Positions 34,916 to 44,339 of a stretch of 64,000 nucleotides of DNA are shown piece after piece (the stretch's first letter is position 1; every line of letters begins with the position of its first letter). Under the pieces are notes generated by a model that was not told the DNA's origin, searched no databases, and saw nothing but the letters and a program-made list of their open reading frames with translations. Origin of the DNA: an uncultured Clostridia bacterium (GTDB lineage Bacteria > Bacillota > Clostridia > Oscillospirales > Ruminococcaceae); the NCBI GenBank assembly GCA_947632025.1, contig CANRNN010000001.1:1-64000 (forward strand). The letters run 5' to 3'. The position numbers and the translations under genes were made by a program.

Positions 34916-35619
34916 TGGAAAATCCCATTATTCCGAAGCATATCGGATTCATTATGGACGGAAACGGGCGCTGGGCAAAAAAACGTGGAATGCCGCGGAA
35001 TTTCGGTCACAGTCAAGGTGCTTCCGTCTTTAAGAAAACAATAAACTGGTGCAGAGAGCTGGGCGTTGAATGTGCAACGTTCTACGCGTTTTCAACCGAG
35101 AACTGGAAGCGTCCTGAGGACGAGGTCCGCGGAATAATGAATCTCCTGCGGCAGTATATCAAAGATATTCGCGAGTTTGCGGACGAGGATATATGTATAA
35201 TTATCCTTGGGGATATTTCCGCGTTCGACGAGGATATACGCGTCGAGCTTGAGGACATAATGCAGACATCAAAGGATAATAAGGGATTTATAGTAGGGAT
35301 CGCGCTGAATTACGGGGGCAGGGCAGAGCTTACCCGTGCAGCAAAAATGCTCTGTGAGGAATGTCTGAGGGGTAAAATTTCTCCGAATGACGTGACAGAG
35401 GAGCTTGTTGAAAAATATCTCTACACAAACAAAATGCCGCCGCTTGACCTTGTAATAAGACCGAGCGGGGAACAGCGTTTGTCGAATTTCCTTATCTGGC
35501 AGGCAGCGTATTCCGAATTTGTGTTTATGGATACGTTGTGGCCTGATTTTACAAAGAAAGACCTTGAACGTGCTATCGCAGAGTTCAGCGGAAGAAACCG
35601 CAGATTCGGAGGAGTTTAG
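34915..35619 (+). CDS. uppS: Isoprenyl transferase (undecaprenyl diphosphate synthase)
   Basis: A 234-residue cis-prenyltransferase that makes the C55 lipid carrier for wall synthesis. Asp15 in GFIMDGNGRWA is catalytic; FYAFSTENWKRP and RPSGEQRLSNFLIWQ are the other conserved motifs. Its ATG overlaps the frr stop by one base. Confidence 0.97.
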   Translation: MENPIIPKHIGFIMDGNGRWAKKRGMPRNFGHSQGASVFKKTINWCRELGVECATFYAFSTENWKRPEDEVRGIMNLLRQYIKDIREFADEDICIIILGDISAFDEDIRVELEDIMQTSKDNKGFIVGIALNYGGRAELTRAAKMLCEECLRGKISPNDVTEELVEKYLYTNKMPPLDLVIRPSGEQRLSNFLIWQAAYSEFVFMDTLWPDFTKKDLERAIAEFSGRNRRFGGV

Positions 35620-35639
35620 TTCATAGGAAAGGCAGAATT

Positions 35640-36494
35640 ATGCTGAAGAGAATTGTGTCGGCGTTTATTGGAATACTTGTCGGCGTCGCGGTATTGATTT
35701 TTGATAATAAAATTCTTTATACGGGCGTGTTGACTGTTTTCGGAACGCTGGGAGTGTGGGAGCTTATCCACGCTGTAAAGTGCAGTGAACATAAGGTGCT
35801 TTGTTGGTTTTGCGTGGTTTTTTCGGCGGTCGTGCCGACGCTTCTTAATCTCTCGTCGGAATTCCGATTTAAGAGGGGCATAATTGTTTTTGCGTATCTT
35901 GCTTTTATTTTCTCGCTGCTTCTTATAATGCTTTTCGACCATAAGAGGATCAGACTTGAAAGCATTTGTATGTGCGGAAGCGCTGCTATAGTAATTCCCG
36001 CGTCGCTCAGTTGTATCGTGTACGTCAGATATATGCCGTGGTACGCGGAGGGAGGATATCTTCCCGGAGTGTTTATGATAGTATACCTGCTGTTCTGCGC
36101 TTGGTTCGGAGATTCGGGAGCGTATTTTGTTGGGACTTTTCTCGGAAAACACAAGCTTTGTCCCGAAATCAGCCCAAAGAAAACAGTTGAGGGCTTGATA
36201 GGCGGCATACTTACGGTGGGAGTTGTCGTGGCTATACAGTGTCTTGTGTATAATCTGATACTTCCAAGCACAATGAAAATGAATTACGCAGTGCTTATTC
36301 CGGTCGGAATGTGTGCGTCGGTCGCGGGAGTACTCGGCGACCTTACCGCTTCGGTAATAAAGCGGCAATACGATGTAAAGGACTTCGGAAACTTGATGCC
36401 CGGTCACGGCGGAGTACTTGACAGATTTGACAGCGTATTGTTTGTTGCGCCGTTTATGTTTGCGGTATACAGTTTTATATCTCCTTTAATGTAA
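35640..36494 (+). CDS. cdsA: Phosphatidate cytidylyltransferase
   Basis: A 284-residue polytopic membrane enzyme that makes CDP-diacylglycerol, precursor of all phospholipids. The signature lies near the end: GVLGDLTASVIKRQYDVKD followed by PGHGGVLDRFDS. AGGAAAGG precedes the ATG. A notable hairpin follows the stop (36500-36535). Confidence 0.95.
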   Translation: MLKRIVSAFIGILVGVAVLIFDNKILYTGVLTVFGTLGVWELIHAVKCSEHKVLCWFCVVFSAVVPTLLNLSSEFRFKRGIIVFAYLAFIFSLLLIMLFDHKRIRLESICMCGSAAIVIPASLSCIVYVRYMPWYAEGGYLPGVFMIVYLLFCAWFGDSGAYFVGTFLGKHKLCPEISPKKTVEGLIGGILTVGVVVAIQCLVYNLILPSTMKMNYAVLIPVGMCASVAGVLGDLTASVIKRQYDVKDFGNLMPGHGGVLDRFDSVLFVAPFMFAVYSFISPLM

Positions 36495-36499
36495 TAATT

Positions 36500-36535
36500 C
36501 AAAATTCCCCATTCAAGAATGAATGGGTGATTTTG
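36500..36535 (+). promoter_or_regulatory. Long hairpin between cdsA and dxr
   Basis: CAAAAT-tc-CCCATTCA, loop AGAA, TGAATGGG-tg-ATTTTG. An 8-bp perfect inner stem and a 6-bp outer stem are separated by a small internal loop. It is the largest intergenic gap in the pyrH-polC block. It might be a partial terminator, an RNA processing site or a stability element. Confidence 0.5.
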
Positions 36536-36576
36536 TTAATAAAGCGGGTGTTTCGGGTTTTTATAGGGGGAATAAT

Positions 36577-37740
36577 ATGGACGATATTGTATTGTTGGGT
36601 TCTACAGGGTCGATAGGCGTTCAGACCTGCGACGTTTGTCGCTCACTAAATATAAAAATTAAGGCGCTTTCGGCAAACAGCAGTACCGCGCTGCTCGAAG
36701 AACAGGCTCGTGAGTTTCAGCCCGAATATGTTGCTGTTTCCGACGTAAAATATTATAAGGAAATAAAAACCAGACTTGCGGATACAAGCGTGAAAATTCT
36801 CGCGGGCGAGGAGGGCTTGAACGAGCTTGCTTCGTTAAAGTGCGGGAGAGTCGTGAACGCTATCGTCGGAATGGCAGGGCTTGTTCCGACCCTCAAAGCT
36901 ATAGAAGCAGGAAACGATGTGGCTCTCGCGAACAAGGAAACTCTCGTGACAGGCGGGTCGCTTGTCATTTCAAAGGCAAAGGAAAAGGGAGTCAGTATCT
37001 ACCCGATAGACAGCGAGCATTCCGCAATTTTTCAGTGCCTGATGGGTGCGGATGAAAATAAAGCTTCCAAAATAATTTTAACAGCGTCGGGAGGTCCTTT
37101 TTTCGGGAAAAAACGCAGTGACCTTGTAAATATCACGAAAGAGCAGGCTCTGAAGCACCCGAACTGGAGTATGGGCGCAAAAATCACGATTGACAGCGCG
37201 ACTTTGATGAACAAGGGTCTGGAGCTTATTGAGGCAGTTAGGCTTTTCGGTGTAAGTCCCGAACAGGTGGAGATAGTTGTCCAGAGGCAAAGCATTATCC
37301 ACTCCGCCGTGGAATTCGAGGACGGTGCGATTATAGCTCAACTGGGAAGCGCCGATATGCGTCTGCCTATACAATTTGCGCTAACTTATCCTAAAAGACT
37401 TCCGTGTCCTGCTAAGAAGCTCTCGCTGTTTGATGTGGGAGAGCTTACATTCGCGCGTGCAGATGAAGATACATTCGTATGTCTTTCAGCAGCAAAAAAA
37501 GCAATAAAGCTTGAAGGAAACGCTCCGTGTATCATAAACTGTGCAAACGAGGCAGCGGTTTCGTTATTCCTGAAAGATAAGATCCGTTTCCTTGAAATCG
37601 GGGAAACAGTTGAGGACGCGCTTTCTCAGGTAAAATTCAAGGCTGCCCCGACGCTTGAGGAGCTGTTGGAAACACGCGCCGAGGCGGAAAGCTTTGTCAG
37701 AAAAAAATTCAATTTGTCGGAGGAAATATGCCTGTTGTAA
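36577..37740 (+). CDS. dxr: 1-deoxy-D-xylulose-5-phosphate reductoisomerase
   Basis: A 387-residue NADPH enzyme that makes MEP, the second step of non-mevalonate isoprenoid synthesis. LGSTGSIGVQT binds cofactor, NKETLVTGG and PIDSEHSAIFQCL carry substrate and metal ligands. GGGGG before 36577 decides the start; the track start at 36523 lies within the hairpin. The end overlaps rseP by 13 nt. Confidence 0.96.
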   Translation: MDDIVLLGSTGSIGVQTCDVCRSLNIKIKALSANSSTALLEEQAREFQPEYVAVSDVKYYKEIKTRLADTSVKILAGEEGLNELASLKCGRVVNAIVGMAGLVPTLKAIEAGNDVALANKETLVTGGSLVISKAKEKGVSIYPIDSEHSAIFQCLMGADENKASKIILTASGGPFFGKKRSDLVNITKEQALKHPNWSMGAKITIDSATLMNKGLELIEAVRLFGVSPEQVEIVVQRQSIIHSAVEFEDGAIIAQLGSADMRLPIQFALTYPKRLPCPAKKLSLFDVGELTFARADEDTFVCLSAAKKAIKLEGNAPCIINCANEAAVSLFLKDKIRFLEIGETVEDALSQVKFKAAPTLEELLETRAEAESFVRKKFNLSEEICLL

Positions 37741-38801
37741 TTGCAATAATTGTATTCTGTGCAATCATCTTGCTTCACGAACTTGGTCACTTTGCAGCCG
37801 CTAAGGCATGCGGGATATATGTTAAGGAATTCGCATTCGGAATGGGTCCTGTAATTTTCAGGAAAAAGGGAAAGGAAACGGTCTATGTAATAAGAGCGTT
37901 TCCCATAGGCGGCTCATGCTCTATGGAGGGTGAGGACGGCGGGTATTACGAGGACGATGCTGTCGAACGTGATCCGAGAGCTTTCAATTCAAAGCCTGTC
38001 TGGCAGAGAATGATAGTAATTCTCGCAGGACCTGTTATGAACCTTATACTCGGATATATAGTAACGGTGATCTCTCTTGCCGCGTCGCCTGTTATCGCTT
38101 CCACGACTATCGCCGAATTCCGCGAACAGAGCATTTCAAGCCAATATTTAATGCAAAATGACAAGATCGTAAACGTCGACGGACTGCCGATTTTTTCTTC
38201 AAGTGATATTGTCTACAAGCTCCAGAACAGTGACAGAAAGAATGCCGAGGGAAATCTCGTCTATGATTTTACGGTTATCAGAAACGGCGAGAAAGTTACT
38301 ATTCATGATGTTGAGTTCACAACCACCTCAGGTGAGGACGGAAAAAACGGCGTGTATTTTGATTTTAGAGTATTCAGAATGGAAAAAACTTTCGGAAAAG
38401 TCTTGGCTGAGGGCTGGCGGGAGAGCGTTTCAAACGCACGTCTTATAATTATGACGCTTTTTGATATGATCCGTGGGAAATACGGTCTGAACGACCTTTC
38501 GGGTCCAATCGGAGTGGGGACAGTAATTTCTCAGGCAGTTAAGAAATATACCTTTGCCGATGTTATGGGGATTGTTTCCGTGATTACCATAAATATCGGA
38601 GTGTTCAATCTTCTGCCAATACCGGCTCTTGACGGTGCGAGATTCCTGTTTTTGGTGGTGGAATCTATCCGACGTAAGCCGATAAAGCCGGAAGTGGAAG
38701 GTATGGTTCATTTTGTAGGATTCGCTCTGTTAATGGTGCTGATGCTGGTTGTTACTTTTAACGACATTGTAAAGCTGGTGACTGGAGGACTTAATATTTA
38801 A
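37728..38801 (+). CDS. rseP: Site-2 zinc metalloprotease RseP
   Basis: A 357-residue membrane protease. LLHELGHFAAAK holds the HExxH zinc motif in the first helix, a PDZ domain sits in the middle (KIVNVDGLPIFSSSDIVYKL), and IPALDGARFLF is the second zinc motif. It performs regulated intramembrane cleavage, often of anti-sigma factors. Candidate substrates include the anti-sigma-like protein at 16619, but this is only a possibility. GGAGG precedes the ATG, inside dxr. Confidence 0.95.
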   Translation: MPVVIAIIVFCAIILLHELGHFAAAKACGIYVKEFAFGMGPVIFRKKGKETVYVIRAFPIGGSCSMEGEDGGYYEDDAVERDPRAFNSKPVWQRMIVILAGPVMNLILGYIVTVISLAASPVIASTTIAEFREQSISSQYLMQNDKIVNVDGLPIFSSSDIVYKLQNSDRKNAEGNLVYDFTVIRNGEKVTIHDVEFTTTSGEDGKNGVYFDFRVFRMEKTFGKVLAEGWRESVSNARLIIMTLFDMIRGKYGLNDLSGPIGVGTVISQAVKKYTFADVMGIVSVITINIGVFNLLPIPALDGARFLFLVVESIRRKPIKPEVEGMVHFVGFALLMVLMLVVTFNDIVKLVTGGLNI

Positions 38802-39853
38802 TGAAAAAAGTCAGGGTCGGAGATCTTATCCTCGGCGGAGGTAAAATTTATGTTCAGTCAATGCTGAATGTTCCTGCGGAGGATATTGCGGGAAGCGTCA
38901 GGCAGGCAAAGGCACTGGAGAACGCGGGGTGCGATATAATCCGTGCCGCAGTGCCGAGGATCGAGGACGCAAAGCTGATTTACGAGCTTAAGAAAAATCT
39001 GTCCGTGCCTGTTGTCGCCGACATTCATTTTGATTATAAAATAGCGCTTGCGTGTGTTGACGCGGGTGTCGACAAGATCCGAATAAATCCCGGAAATATC
39101 GGAAGTCCTGACAGGGTAAAGGCGGTCGCGGACGCTTGTCGTGTTCACGGGATACCGATAAGGATAGGTGTGAATTCCGGATCTCTTGAAAGGGAGTTAC
39201 TTGCAAAATATGGTTCTCCAACTCCAGAAGCGCTTGTTGAGAGTGCTTTGGGTCATGTAAAACTGTTGAATGACTGTGATTTTGACGATATTGTCATAAG
39301 CATAAAATCCTCTGATGTAAAGCGAATGATAGCAGCTTACAGGCTGTTTGCGGAAAAAACGGAATATCCGCTCCATCTTGGAGTTACCGAAGCGGGAACG
39401 GAGCATATGGGACTTATAAAATCTGCTGTCGGGATAGGCTCATTGCTTTGCGACGGGATAGGCGACACTATTCGTGTTTCTTTGACGGCTGATCCCGTAA
39501 AAGAGGTTTACGCTGCGAGAGATATTCTCAAAGCCTGTGGGTTTTCCGAGGGGGCGGAGATCGTTTCCTGCCCGACCTGCGGAAGAACGAAGATCGACCT
39601 TATAAGGCTTGCGAATGAGGTAGAGGAAATGACACGGGATATAAAATTCCCGATTAAAATAGCTGTTATGGGGTGCGTTGTGAACGGTCCGGGAGAAGCT
39701 CGTGAGGCGGATATCGGAATCGCGGGAGGCGCGGGCGAGGGCTTGATTTTTAAAAAGGGAGAGATACTTCGCAAGGTCCCCGAAAATATGCTGTTGCCGG
39801 AACTGAAAAAGGAAATTGAAATATTCGGAAAGGAACTTGAAAATGCGCGTTAA
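38801..39853 (+). CDS. ispG: 4-hydroxy-3-methylbut-2-en-1-yl diphosphate synthase (flavodoxin)
   Basis: A 350-residue [4Fe-4S] enzyme of the MEP pathway. The cluster cysteines are in VSCPTCGRTKIDL and GCVVNGPGEA; VADIHFDYKIA and RINPGNIG are barrel motifs. Its ATG overlaps the rseP stop by 1 nt (TAATG) and its end overlaps polC by 11 nt. Confidence 0.96.
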   Translation: MKKVRVGDLILGGGKIYVQSMLNVPAEDIAGSVRQAKALENAGCDIIRAAVPRIEDAKLIYELKKNLSVPVVADIHFDYKIALACVDAGVDKIRINPGNIGSPDRVKAVADACRVHGIPIRIGVNSGSLERELLAKYGSPTPEALVESALGHVKLLNDCDFDDIVISIKSSDVKRMIAAYRLFAEKTEYPLHLGVTEAGTEHMGLIKSAVGIGSLLCDGIGDTIRVSLTADPVKEVYAARDILKACGFSEGAEIVSCPTCGRTKIDLIRLANEVEEMTRDIKFPIKIAVMGCVVNGPGEAREADIGIAGGAGEGLIFKKGEILRKVPENMLLPELKKEIEIFGKELENAR

Positions 39854-42800
39854 ACTTAATGAGCTTATAGATTGTTCGGGAATTCCCGAAAAAATATCCG
39901 AAGGAAGACTTCTGAAAATCGTAAGATCTGAAAAAAACAACACATTAAATCTCAATCTCGAACTTGACGAGCTTGTGCCGATGGAAGAGCTGTTTGAGGC
40001 GGGAAGAAAGCTTGCGGAAAAGCTGAGGATTTCCGAGGTCTTTCTGTTCCCAAAATACCACAGCAGTCTTTTCGATGTTGAATATGTTTATGAGATCATT
40101 TATTATTTCAAGAAGCGCAACGTTTCCGTAAACGGATATTTTGACAACGCAGAAATTTCCTCCGATGAAAACTCCATTGAAATAACACTGAAATCAGGTG
40201 GCTTGTCTGTTCTTGAGGGGATAGGTATGGACAAGAAAATATCCGCGTTCGTTAAAGGATTTTTCGACAGAAGTATGACGGTCACGTTTTTTTCAGAAAA
40301 CGAAAAGTCGTTTGATGATGTTATCTCACAGCCGGAAAGTCAACAGGTGGAGATCGTCCGTATCCCCGAAGCTGAACCTGCTCCTGCTACAAAAAAGGGG
40401 GGATATCAGAAAGGCAGCGGAAAACCGCGTTTTATGACAGAGCCGACAGATATTGAATTCGGATTTGATAATCCGCATTTTGCGAAAAGTGGAAAGCTTT
40501 TTTTCGGAAAAGATAATTTTTCCGCGCCGTCGGCAATGTCTGAGGGATTCCGTGAGGAAGATTCCGTGACGGTATGGGGTACTGTTTTTAAGACCGACGA
40601 AAGAATATCAAAGGACGGGAAAACTTTCATTTATACGGCGTACTTTTCCGATAAAACATCTTCTCAGATACTTAAAATAATAACTCAAGCCGCTGAAGCC
40701 GATACTGTCAAGAGTTATATTTCAAACGGAAAGTCGATAATTGTTACGGGAAAATTTGAGGTCGACAGTTTCAGCAAGGAGCTTAATCTGCGACCCATGT
40801 CGATAGCACAGATCGAAACTCTTTCACGTAGGGACGACGCTCCGGAAAAGCGTGTCGAACTTCATTTACATACTAATATGTCGGATATGGACGCTGTAAC
40901 TCCCGCCGCCGATCTTGTAAAGCAGGCGTTTGCATGGGGACATAAGGCTGTGGCAATTACCGACCACGGAAATCTTCAGGCATTTCCCGAAGCTATGAAT
41001 ACTGTTGAGTCTATCCGTAAAAACGGCGGAGAGATGAAAATACTCTACGGTGTGGAAGCTTATTTTGTAAACGACAGCGGAAAGCTCATCACAGGCTGTG
41101 TCGATTATCCCGTGGACGGTGATATTATTGTATTCGATTTAGAAACGACGGGACTTTCTAGTAAGGCGGATCGTATAACCGAAATCGGTGCGGTAAAGCT
41201 GAGAAACCGCAAGGTCGTTGAGGAATTCAGCACCTTTGTGAATCCTGAGAGAAGTATTTCCGCGGAAATAACCAAAATAACAGGCATTACCGATGAAATG
41301 GTGGCAAACGCTCCTCACGAAAAGGAAGCAGTCGAGAAATTTATCGAATTTGCGGGAAACGGCGTTCTTGTCGCACATAACGCGTCGTTTGATACTTCTT
41401 TTATCAGAGCCGTTTGTTCGCGTCAGAAAATTGACTATTCGTTCCATTCGATAGATACCATACCGATTTGCAGGGCAGCGCTTCCAAGAATCAAGAATTA
41501 CAAGCTAGACAATGTCGCTAAGGAATACAAGCTCGGCGACTTTAATCATCACCGCGCTCTCGACGACGCAAAAATGCTGGAGCTTATTTTTCTTAGATTG
41601 CTGGAGGACGCTGAAAAAATCGGTAAACTTGAAAAGCTGGGCGATCTTAACAGGCTTTTCGGAGATGTTGATTACAAGAGCCTTCCGAGTTATCATATGA
41701 TAATTCTTGTTCAGAATCAGACGGGCTTGAAGAATCTCTATAAGCTCGTGTCGCTCTCAAACCTGAATTATTTCTACAAAAAACCGAGGATACCGCTTTC
41801 GGAGCTTAACAAACACCGTGAGGGGCTTATTGTAGGTTCAGCGTGCGAGGCAGGCGAGCTGTACCGTGCTGTTGTCAGCAACAAAACTCAAGAGGAAATT
41901 GAGGAAATAGCAGGAAGATACGATTATCTTGAAATCCAGCCTATCGCTAACAACGAATATATGGTGCGTGAGGGAAAAGTCGCGAACGATAACGAACTGA
42001 AATGTATAAACAAGCAGATAATCGAACTTGCGGACAAGCTCGGAAAACCATGTGTTGCTACCTGCGACGTTCATTTCAAAGATAAGGAGGATTCCGTTTT
42101 CCGCACGATACTCCAAGCGGGACAGGGCTATAAGGACGCGGACAATCAAGCGCCGCTGTTTTTCAGAACAACCGACGAAATGCTTGAGGAATTCAGCTAT
42201 CTTGGAGAGAAAAAAGCCCGTGAGGTCGTAATTACTAACACCAATAAAATAGCGGATATGATAGAAGATATTCGTCCTATACCGAAAGGAACTTTCACGC
42301 CATCGCTTGAAGGAGCGGAGCAGGAGCTTCAGGATCTTTGCTGGAGCAGAGCGCATGCGTGGTATGGCGACGAGCTTCCCGAAATAGTCGAAAGCCGCCT
42401 TAAAAAGGAACTTGACGCAATAATAAAATACGGATTTTCCGTGCTTTATATGATAGCGCAGAAGTTGGTGAAATATTCCGAGGACAATGGGTATCTTGTA
42501 GGTTCAAGAGGGTCTGTAGGATCATCGTTTGTCGCGATAATGTCGGGTATTTCCGAGGTGAATCCGCTCGCGCCGCATTACCGCTGCCCGAAGTGCCGCC
42601 ACAACGAGTTTATAACGGACGGCTCTGTAGGCTCCGGATTCGACCTGCCTCCGAAAAAATGTCCCGACTGCGGCACTGATATGATACGCGACGGACACGA
42701 TATTCCGTTTGAAACGTTTCTCGGCTTCAAGGGCGATAAGGCTCCCGATATCGACCTTAACTTTTCGGGAGAAGTCCAAGGAAAGGTCCACAGATACACA

Positions 42801-44177
42801 GAAGAATTGTTCGGCAAGGATCACGTTTTCAAGGCGGGTACTATCTCCGCTGTTCAGGATAAAACGGCTTACGGTTTTGTAAAAAAGTACTGCGAGGAAC
42901 GCGGGATAACATACAACAACGCCGAAATGGAGCGTCTGGCTATAGGCTGTACAGGAGTAAAACGCACTACCTCACAGCACCCCGGAGGTATGGTCGTCGT
43001 TCCGAACGACCACGAAGTTTACGATTTCACGCCCGTTCAGCACCCCGCCGACAAGACGGAAAGCGATATGATAACGACGCATTTCGACTTTCATTCGCTC
43101 CACGATACTATTCTTAAGCTTGACGAGCTTGGTCATGATGTTCCTACTATCTACAAACATCTTGAAGATATGACGGGAATAAAGATCGCCGATGTCCCGA
43201 CCACCGACCCCGAAGTTTATAAGCTGTTTACTTCGACCGAACCCATAGGGCTGACTTATGAGCAGATAGGAGTTTACAGCGGCACTTATGGTATTCCCGA
43301 ATTCGGAACGAGCTTTGCAATGCAGATGCTTAAGGACGCTCAACCCAAAACTTTCGCCGACCTGCTTCAGATTTCGGGACTTTCACACGGAACAGACGTA
43401 TGGCTCGGCAACGCAAAAGACCTTATCGAAAACGGTACCTGCACGATTTCCGATGTTATCGGAACGCGTGATAATATTATGGTCTATCTTATGCACAAGG
43501 GTCTGGAGCCGTCCTTAGCGTTCAAGATAATGGAAATAACCCGTAAGGGTAATGCAAAGAAACTGTTTGATGACACAATATATCAGGCATTCAAGGACAA
43601 TAACGTTCCCGATTGGTATGTTGAGAGCTGCAAGAAAATAAAGTATATGTTCCCGAAAGCTCACGCGGCGGCGTATGTTATGGCAGCAGTAAAGCTGGCG
43701 TGGTTCAAGATCTATCGCCCTGCGGAGTTTTACGCGGCGACGCTTATGAAGCACACCGAAAATATGGAAGTCGAAGTGATCATCAAGGGGACTGATGCTG
43801 TAAAGCAGCGCATAGCACAGATAAATTCCATACCGAAAGCATCGGCGAAAGAGGAAGGTATCCTCGAAGCGCTTACTCTTATTTATGAGTGTATGCTGCG
43901 CGGGATCGAGTTTCTGCCAGTTAAAGCTGATAAATCAGCAGCATCCGATTATACCGTCGAGAACGGGAAGATACGCCTGCCGTTTGCGGCTGTACAGGGC
44001 TGTGGTGAAGCTGCGGCTGTCAAACTGAAAGAAGCGATAGATTCGGGAGAGTGCATTTCCGTTGAGGAAATTCAGCAAAAAAGCGGCGTGAACAGCTCCG
44101 TTATCGAAAAGCTAAAGGTTATGGGCGTGTTTGAGGGAATACAGGATTCGGCGCAATATTCGCTTTTTGATATGTGA
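39843..44177 (+). CDS. polC: DNA polymerase III subunit alpha, PolC type
   Basis: A 1444-residue replicative polymerase of Firmicutes. In order: N-terminal domains; OB-fold (~235-330, VTVWGTVFKTDERISKDG); PHP part (RVELHLHTNMSDMDAV, AITDHGN); inserted 3'-5' exonuclease (~430-590, IVFDLETTGLSSKADRITEIGA); second PHP part; then the Pol3 catalytic core with the zinc finger CPKC...CPDC and the VGSRGSVGSSF motif and GDKAPDIDLNFSG with catalytic aspartates. The start at 39843 (AAGGAA upstream, overlapping ispG) is preferred to the track ATG at 39816. Length is normal. Confidence 0.97.
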   Translation: MRVKLNELIDCSGIPEKISEGRLLKIVRSEKNNTLNLNLELDELVPMEELFEAGRKLAEKLRISEVFLFPKYHSSLFDVEYVYEIIYYFKKRNVSVNGYFDNAEISSDENSIEITLKSGGLSVLEGIGMDKKISAFVKGFFDRSMTVTFFSENEKSFDDVISQPESQQVEIVRIPEAEPAPATKKGGYQKGSGKPRFMTEPTDIEFGFDNPHFAKSGKLFFGKDNFSAPSAMSEGFREEDSVTVWGTVFKTDERISKDGKTFIYTAYFSDKTSSQILKIITQAAEADTVKSYISNGKSIIVTGKFEVDSFSKELNLRPMSIAQIETLSRRDDAPEKRVELHLHTNMSDMDAVTPAADLVKQAFAWGHKAVAITDHGNLQAFPEAMNTVESIRKNGGEMKILYGVEAYFVNDSGKLITGCVDYPVDGDIIVFDLETTGLSSKADRITEIGAVKLRNRKVVEEFSTFVNPERSISAEITKITGITDEMVANAPHEKEAVEKFIEFAGNGVLVAHNASFDTSFIRAVCSRQKIDYSFHSIDTIPICRAALPRIKNYKLDNVAKEYKLGDFNHHRALDDAKMLELIFLRLLEDAEKIGKLEKLGDLNRLFGDVDYKSLPSYHMIILVQNQTGLKNLYKLVSLSNLNYFYKKPRIPLSELNKHREGLIVGSACEAGELYRAVVSNKTQEEIEEIAGRYDYLEIQPIANNEYMVREGKVANDNELKCINKQIIELADKLGKPCVATCDVHFKDKEDSVFRTILQAGQGYKDADNQAPLFFRTTDEMLEEFSYLGEKKAREVVITNTNKIADMIEDIRPIPKGTFTPSLEGAEQELQDLCWSRAHAWYGDELPEIVESRLKKELDAIIKYGFSVLYMIAQKLVKYSEDNGYLVGSRGSVGSSFVAIMSGISEVNPLAPHYRCPKCRHNEFITDGSVGSGFDLPPKKCPDCGTDMIRDGHDIPFETFLGFKGDKAPDIDLNFSGEVQGKVHRYTEELFGKDHVFKAGTISAVQDKTAYGFVKKYCEERGITYNNAEMERLAIGCTGVKRTTSQHPGGMVVVPNDHEVYDFTPVQHPADKTESDMITTHFDFHSLHDTILKLDELGHDVPTIYKHLEDMTGIKIADVPTTDPEVYKLFTSTEPIGLTYEQIGVYSGTYGIPEFGTSFAMQMLKDAQPKTFADLLQISGLSHGTDVWLGNAKDLIENGTCTISDVIGTRDNIMVYLMHKGLEPSLAFKIMEITRKGNAKKLFDDTIYQAFKDNNVPDWYVESCKKIKYMFPKAHAAAYVMAAVKLAWFKIYRPAEFYAATLMKHTENMEVEVIIKGTDAVKQRIAQINSIPKASAKEEGILEALTLIYECMLRGIEFLPVKADKSAASDYTVENGKIRLPFAAVQGCGEAAAVKLKEAIDSGECISVEEIQQKSGVNSSVIEKLKVMGVFEGIQDSAQYSLFDM

Positions 44178-44178
44178 T

Positions 44179-44226
44179 AATGCTTGAAAAAACGCTTGTA
44201 TGGTTGAATGTTTTTGAGCATTTTGC
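44179..44226 (+). terminator. Possible weak terminator after polC
   Basis: AATGCTTGAAAAA can pair with TTTTTGAGCATT (12 bp, two G-U), with a loop of about 20 nt and only a short T-run. It is the only candidate between polC and the his promoter. Confidence 0.35.
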
Positions 44227-44245
44227 CGAAAAGAAGGCTCCCGTC

Positions 44246-44274
44246 TTGACAATCTTAAGTAAATATGTTACACT
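44246..44274 (+). promoter_or_regulatory. Sigma-A promoter of the his operon
   Basis: TTGACA (44246-44251), 17 bp, TACACT (44269-44274). A leader of about 60 nt follows with a hairpin GTGATGTG/CACGTCAC (44281-44308). No T-box or histidine-rich leader peptide is visible. Confidence 0.82.
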
Positions 44275-44280
44275 GTTATA

Positions 44281-44308
44281 GTGATGTGATAATATGTTAC
44301 CACGTCAC
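44281..44308 (+). promoter_or_regulatory. Hairpin or operator in the his leader
   Basis: GTGATGTG pairs with CACGTCAC (one G-U), loop of 12 nt, ending 31 nt before hisZ. It starts almost exactly at the expected transcription start, so it could equally be a repressor site. Confidence 0.4.
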
Positions 44309-44339
44309 CGTACTAAAGTAATTTGAAAGGGAAACCGAT

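Noticed and set aside
44178-44339. T-box leader or histidine leader peptide before hisZ
   Set aside because: No T-box consensus, no specifier loop and no His-rich short ORF could be read.
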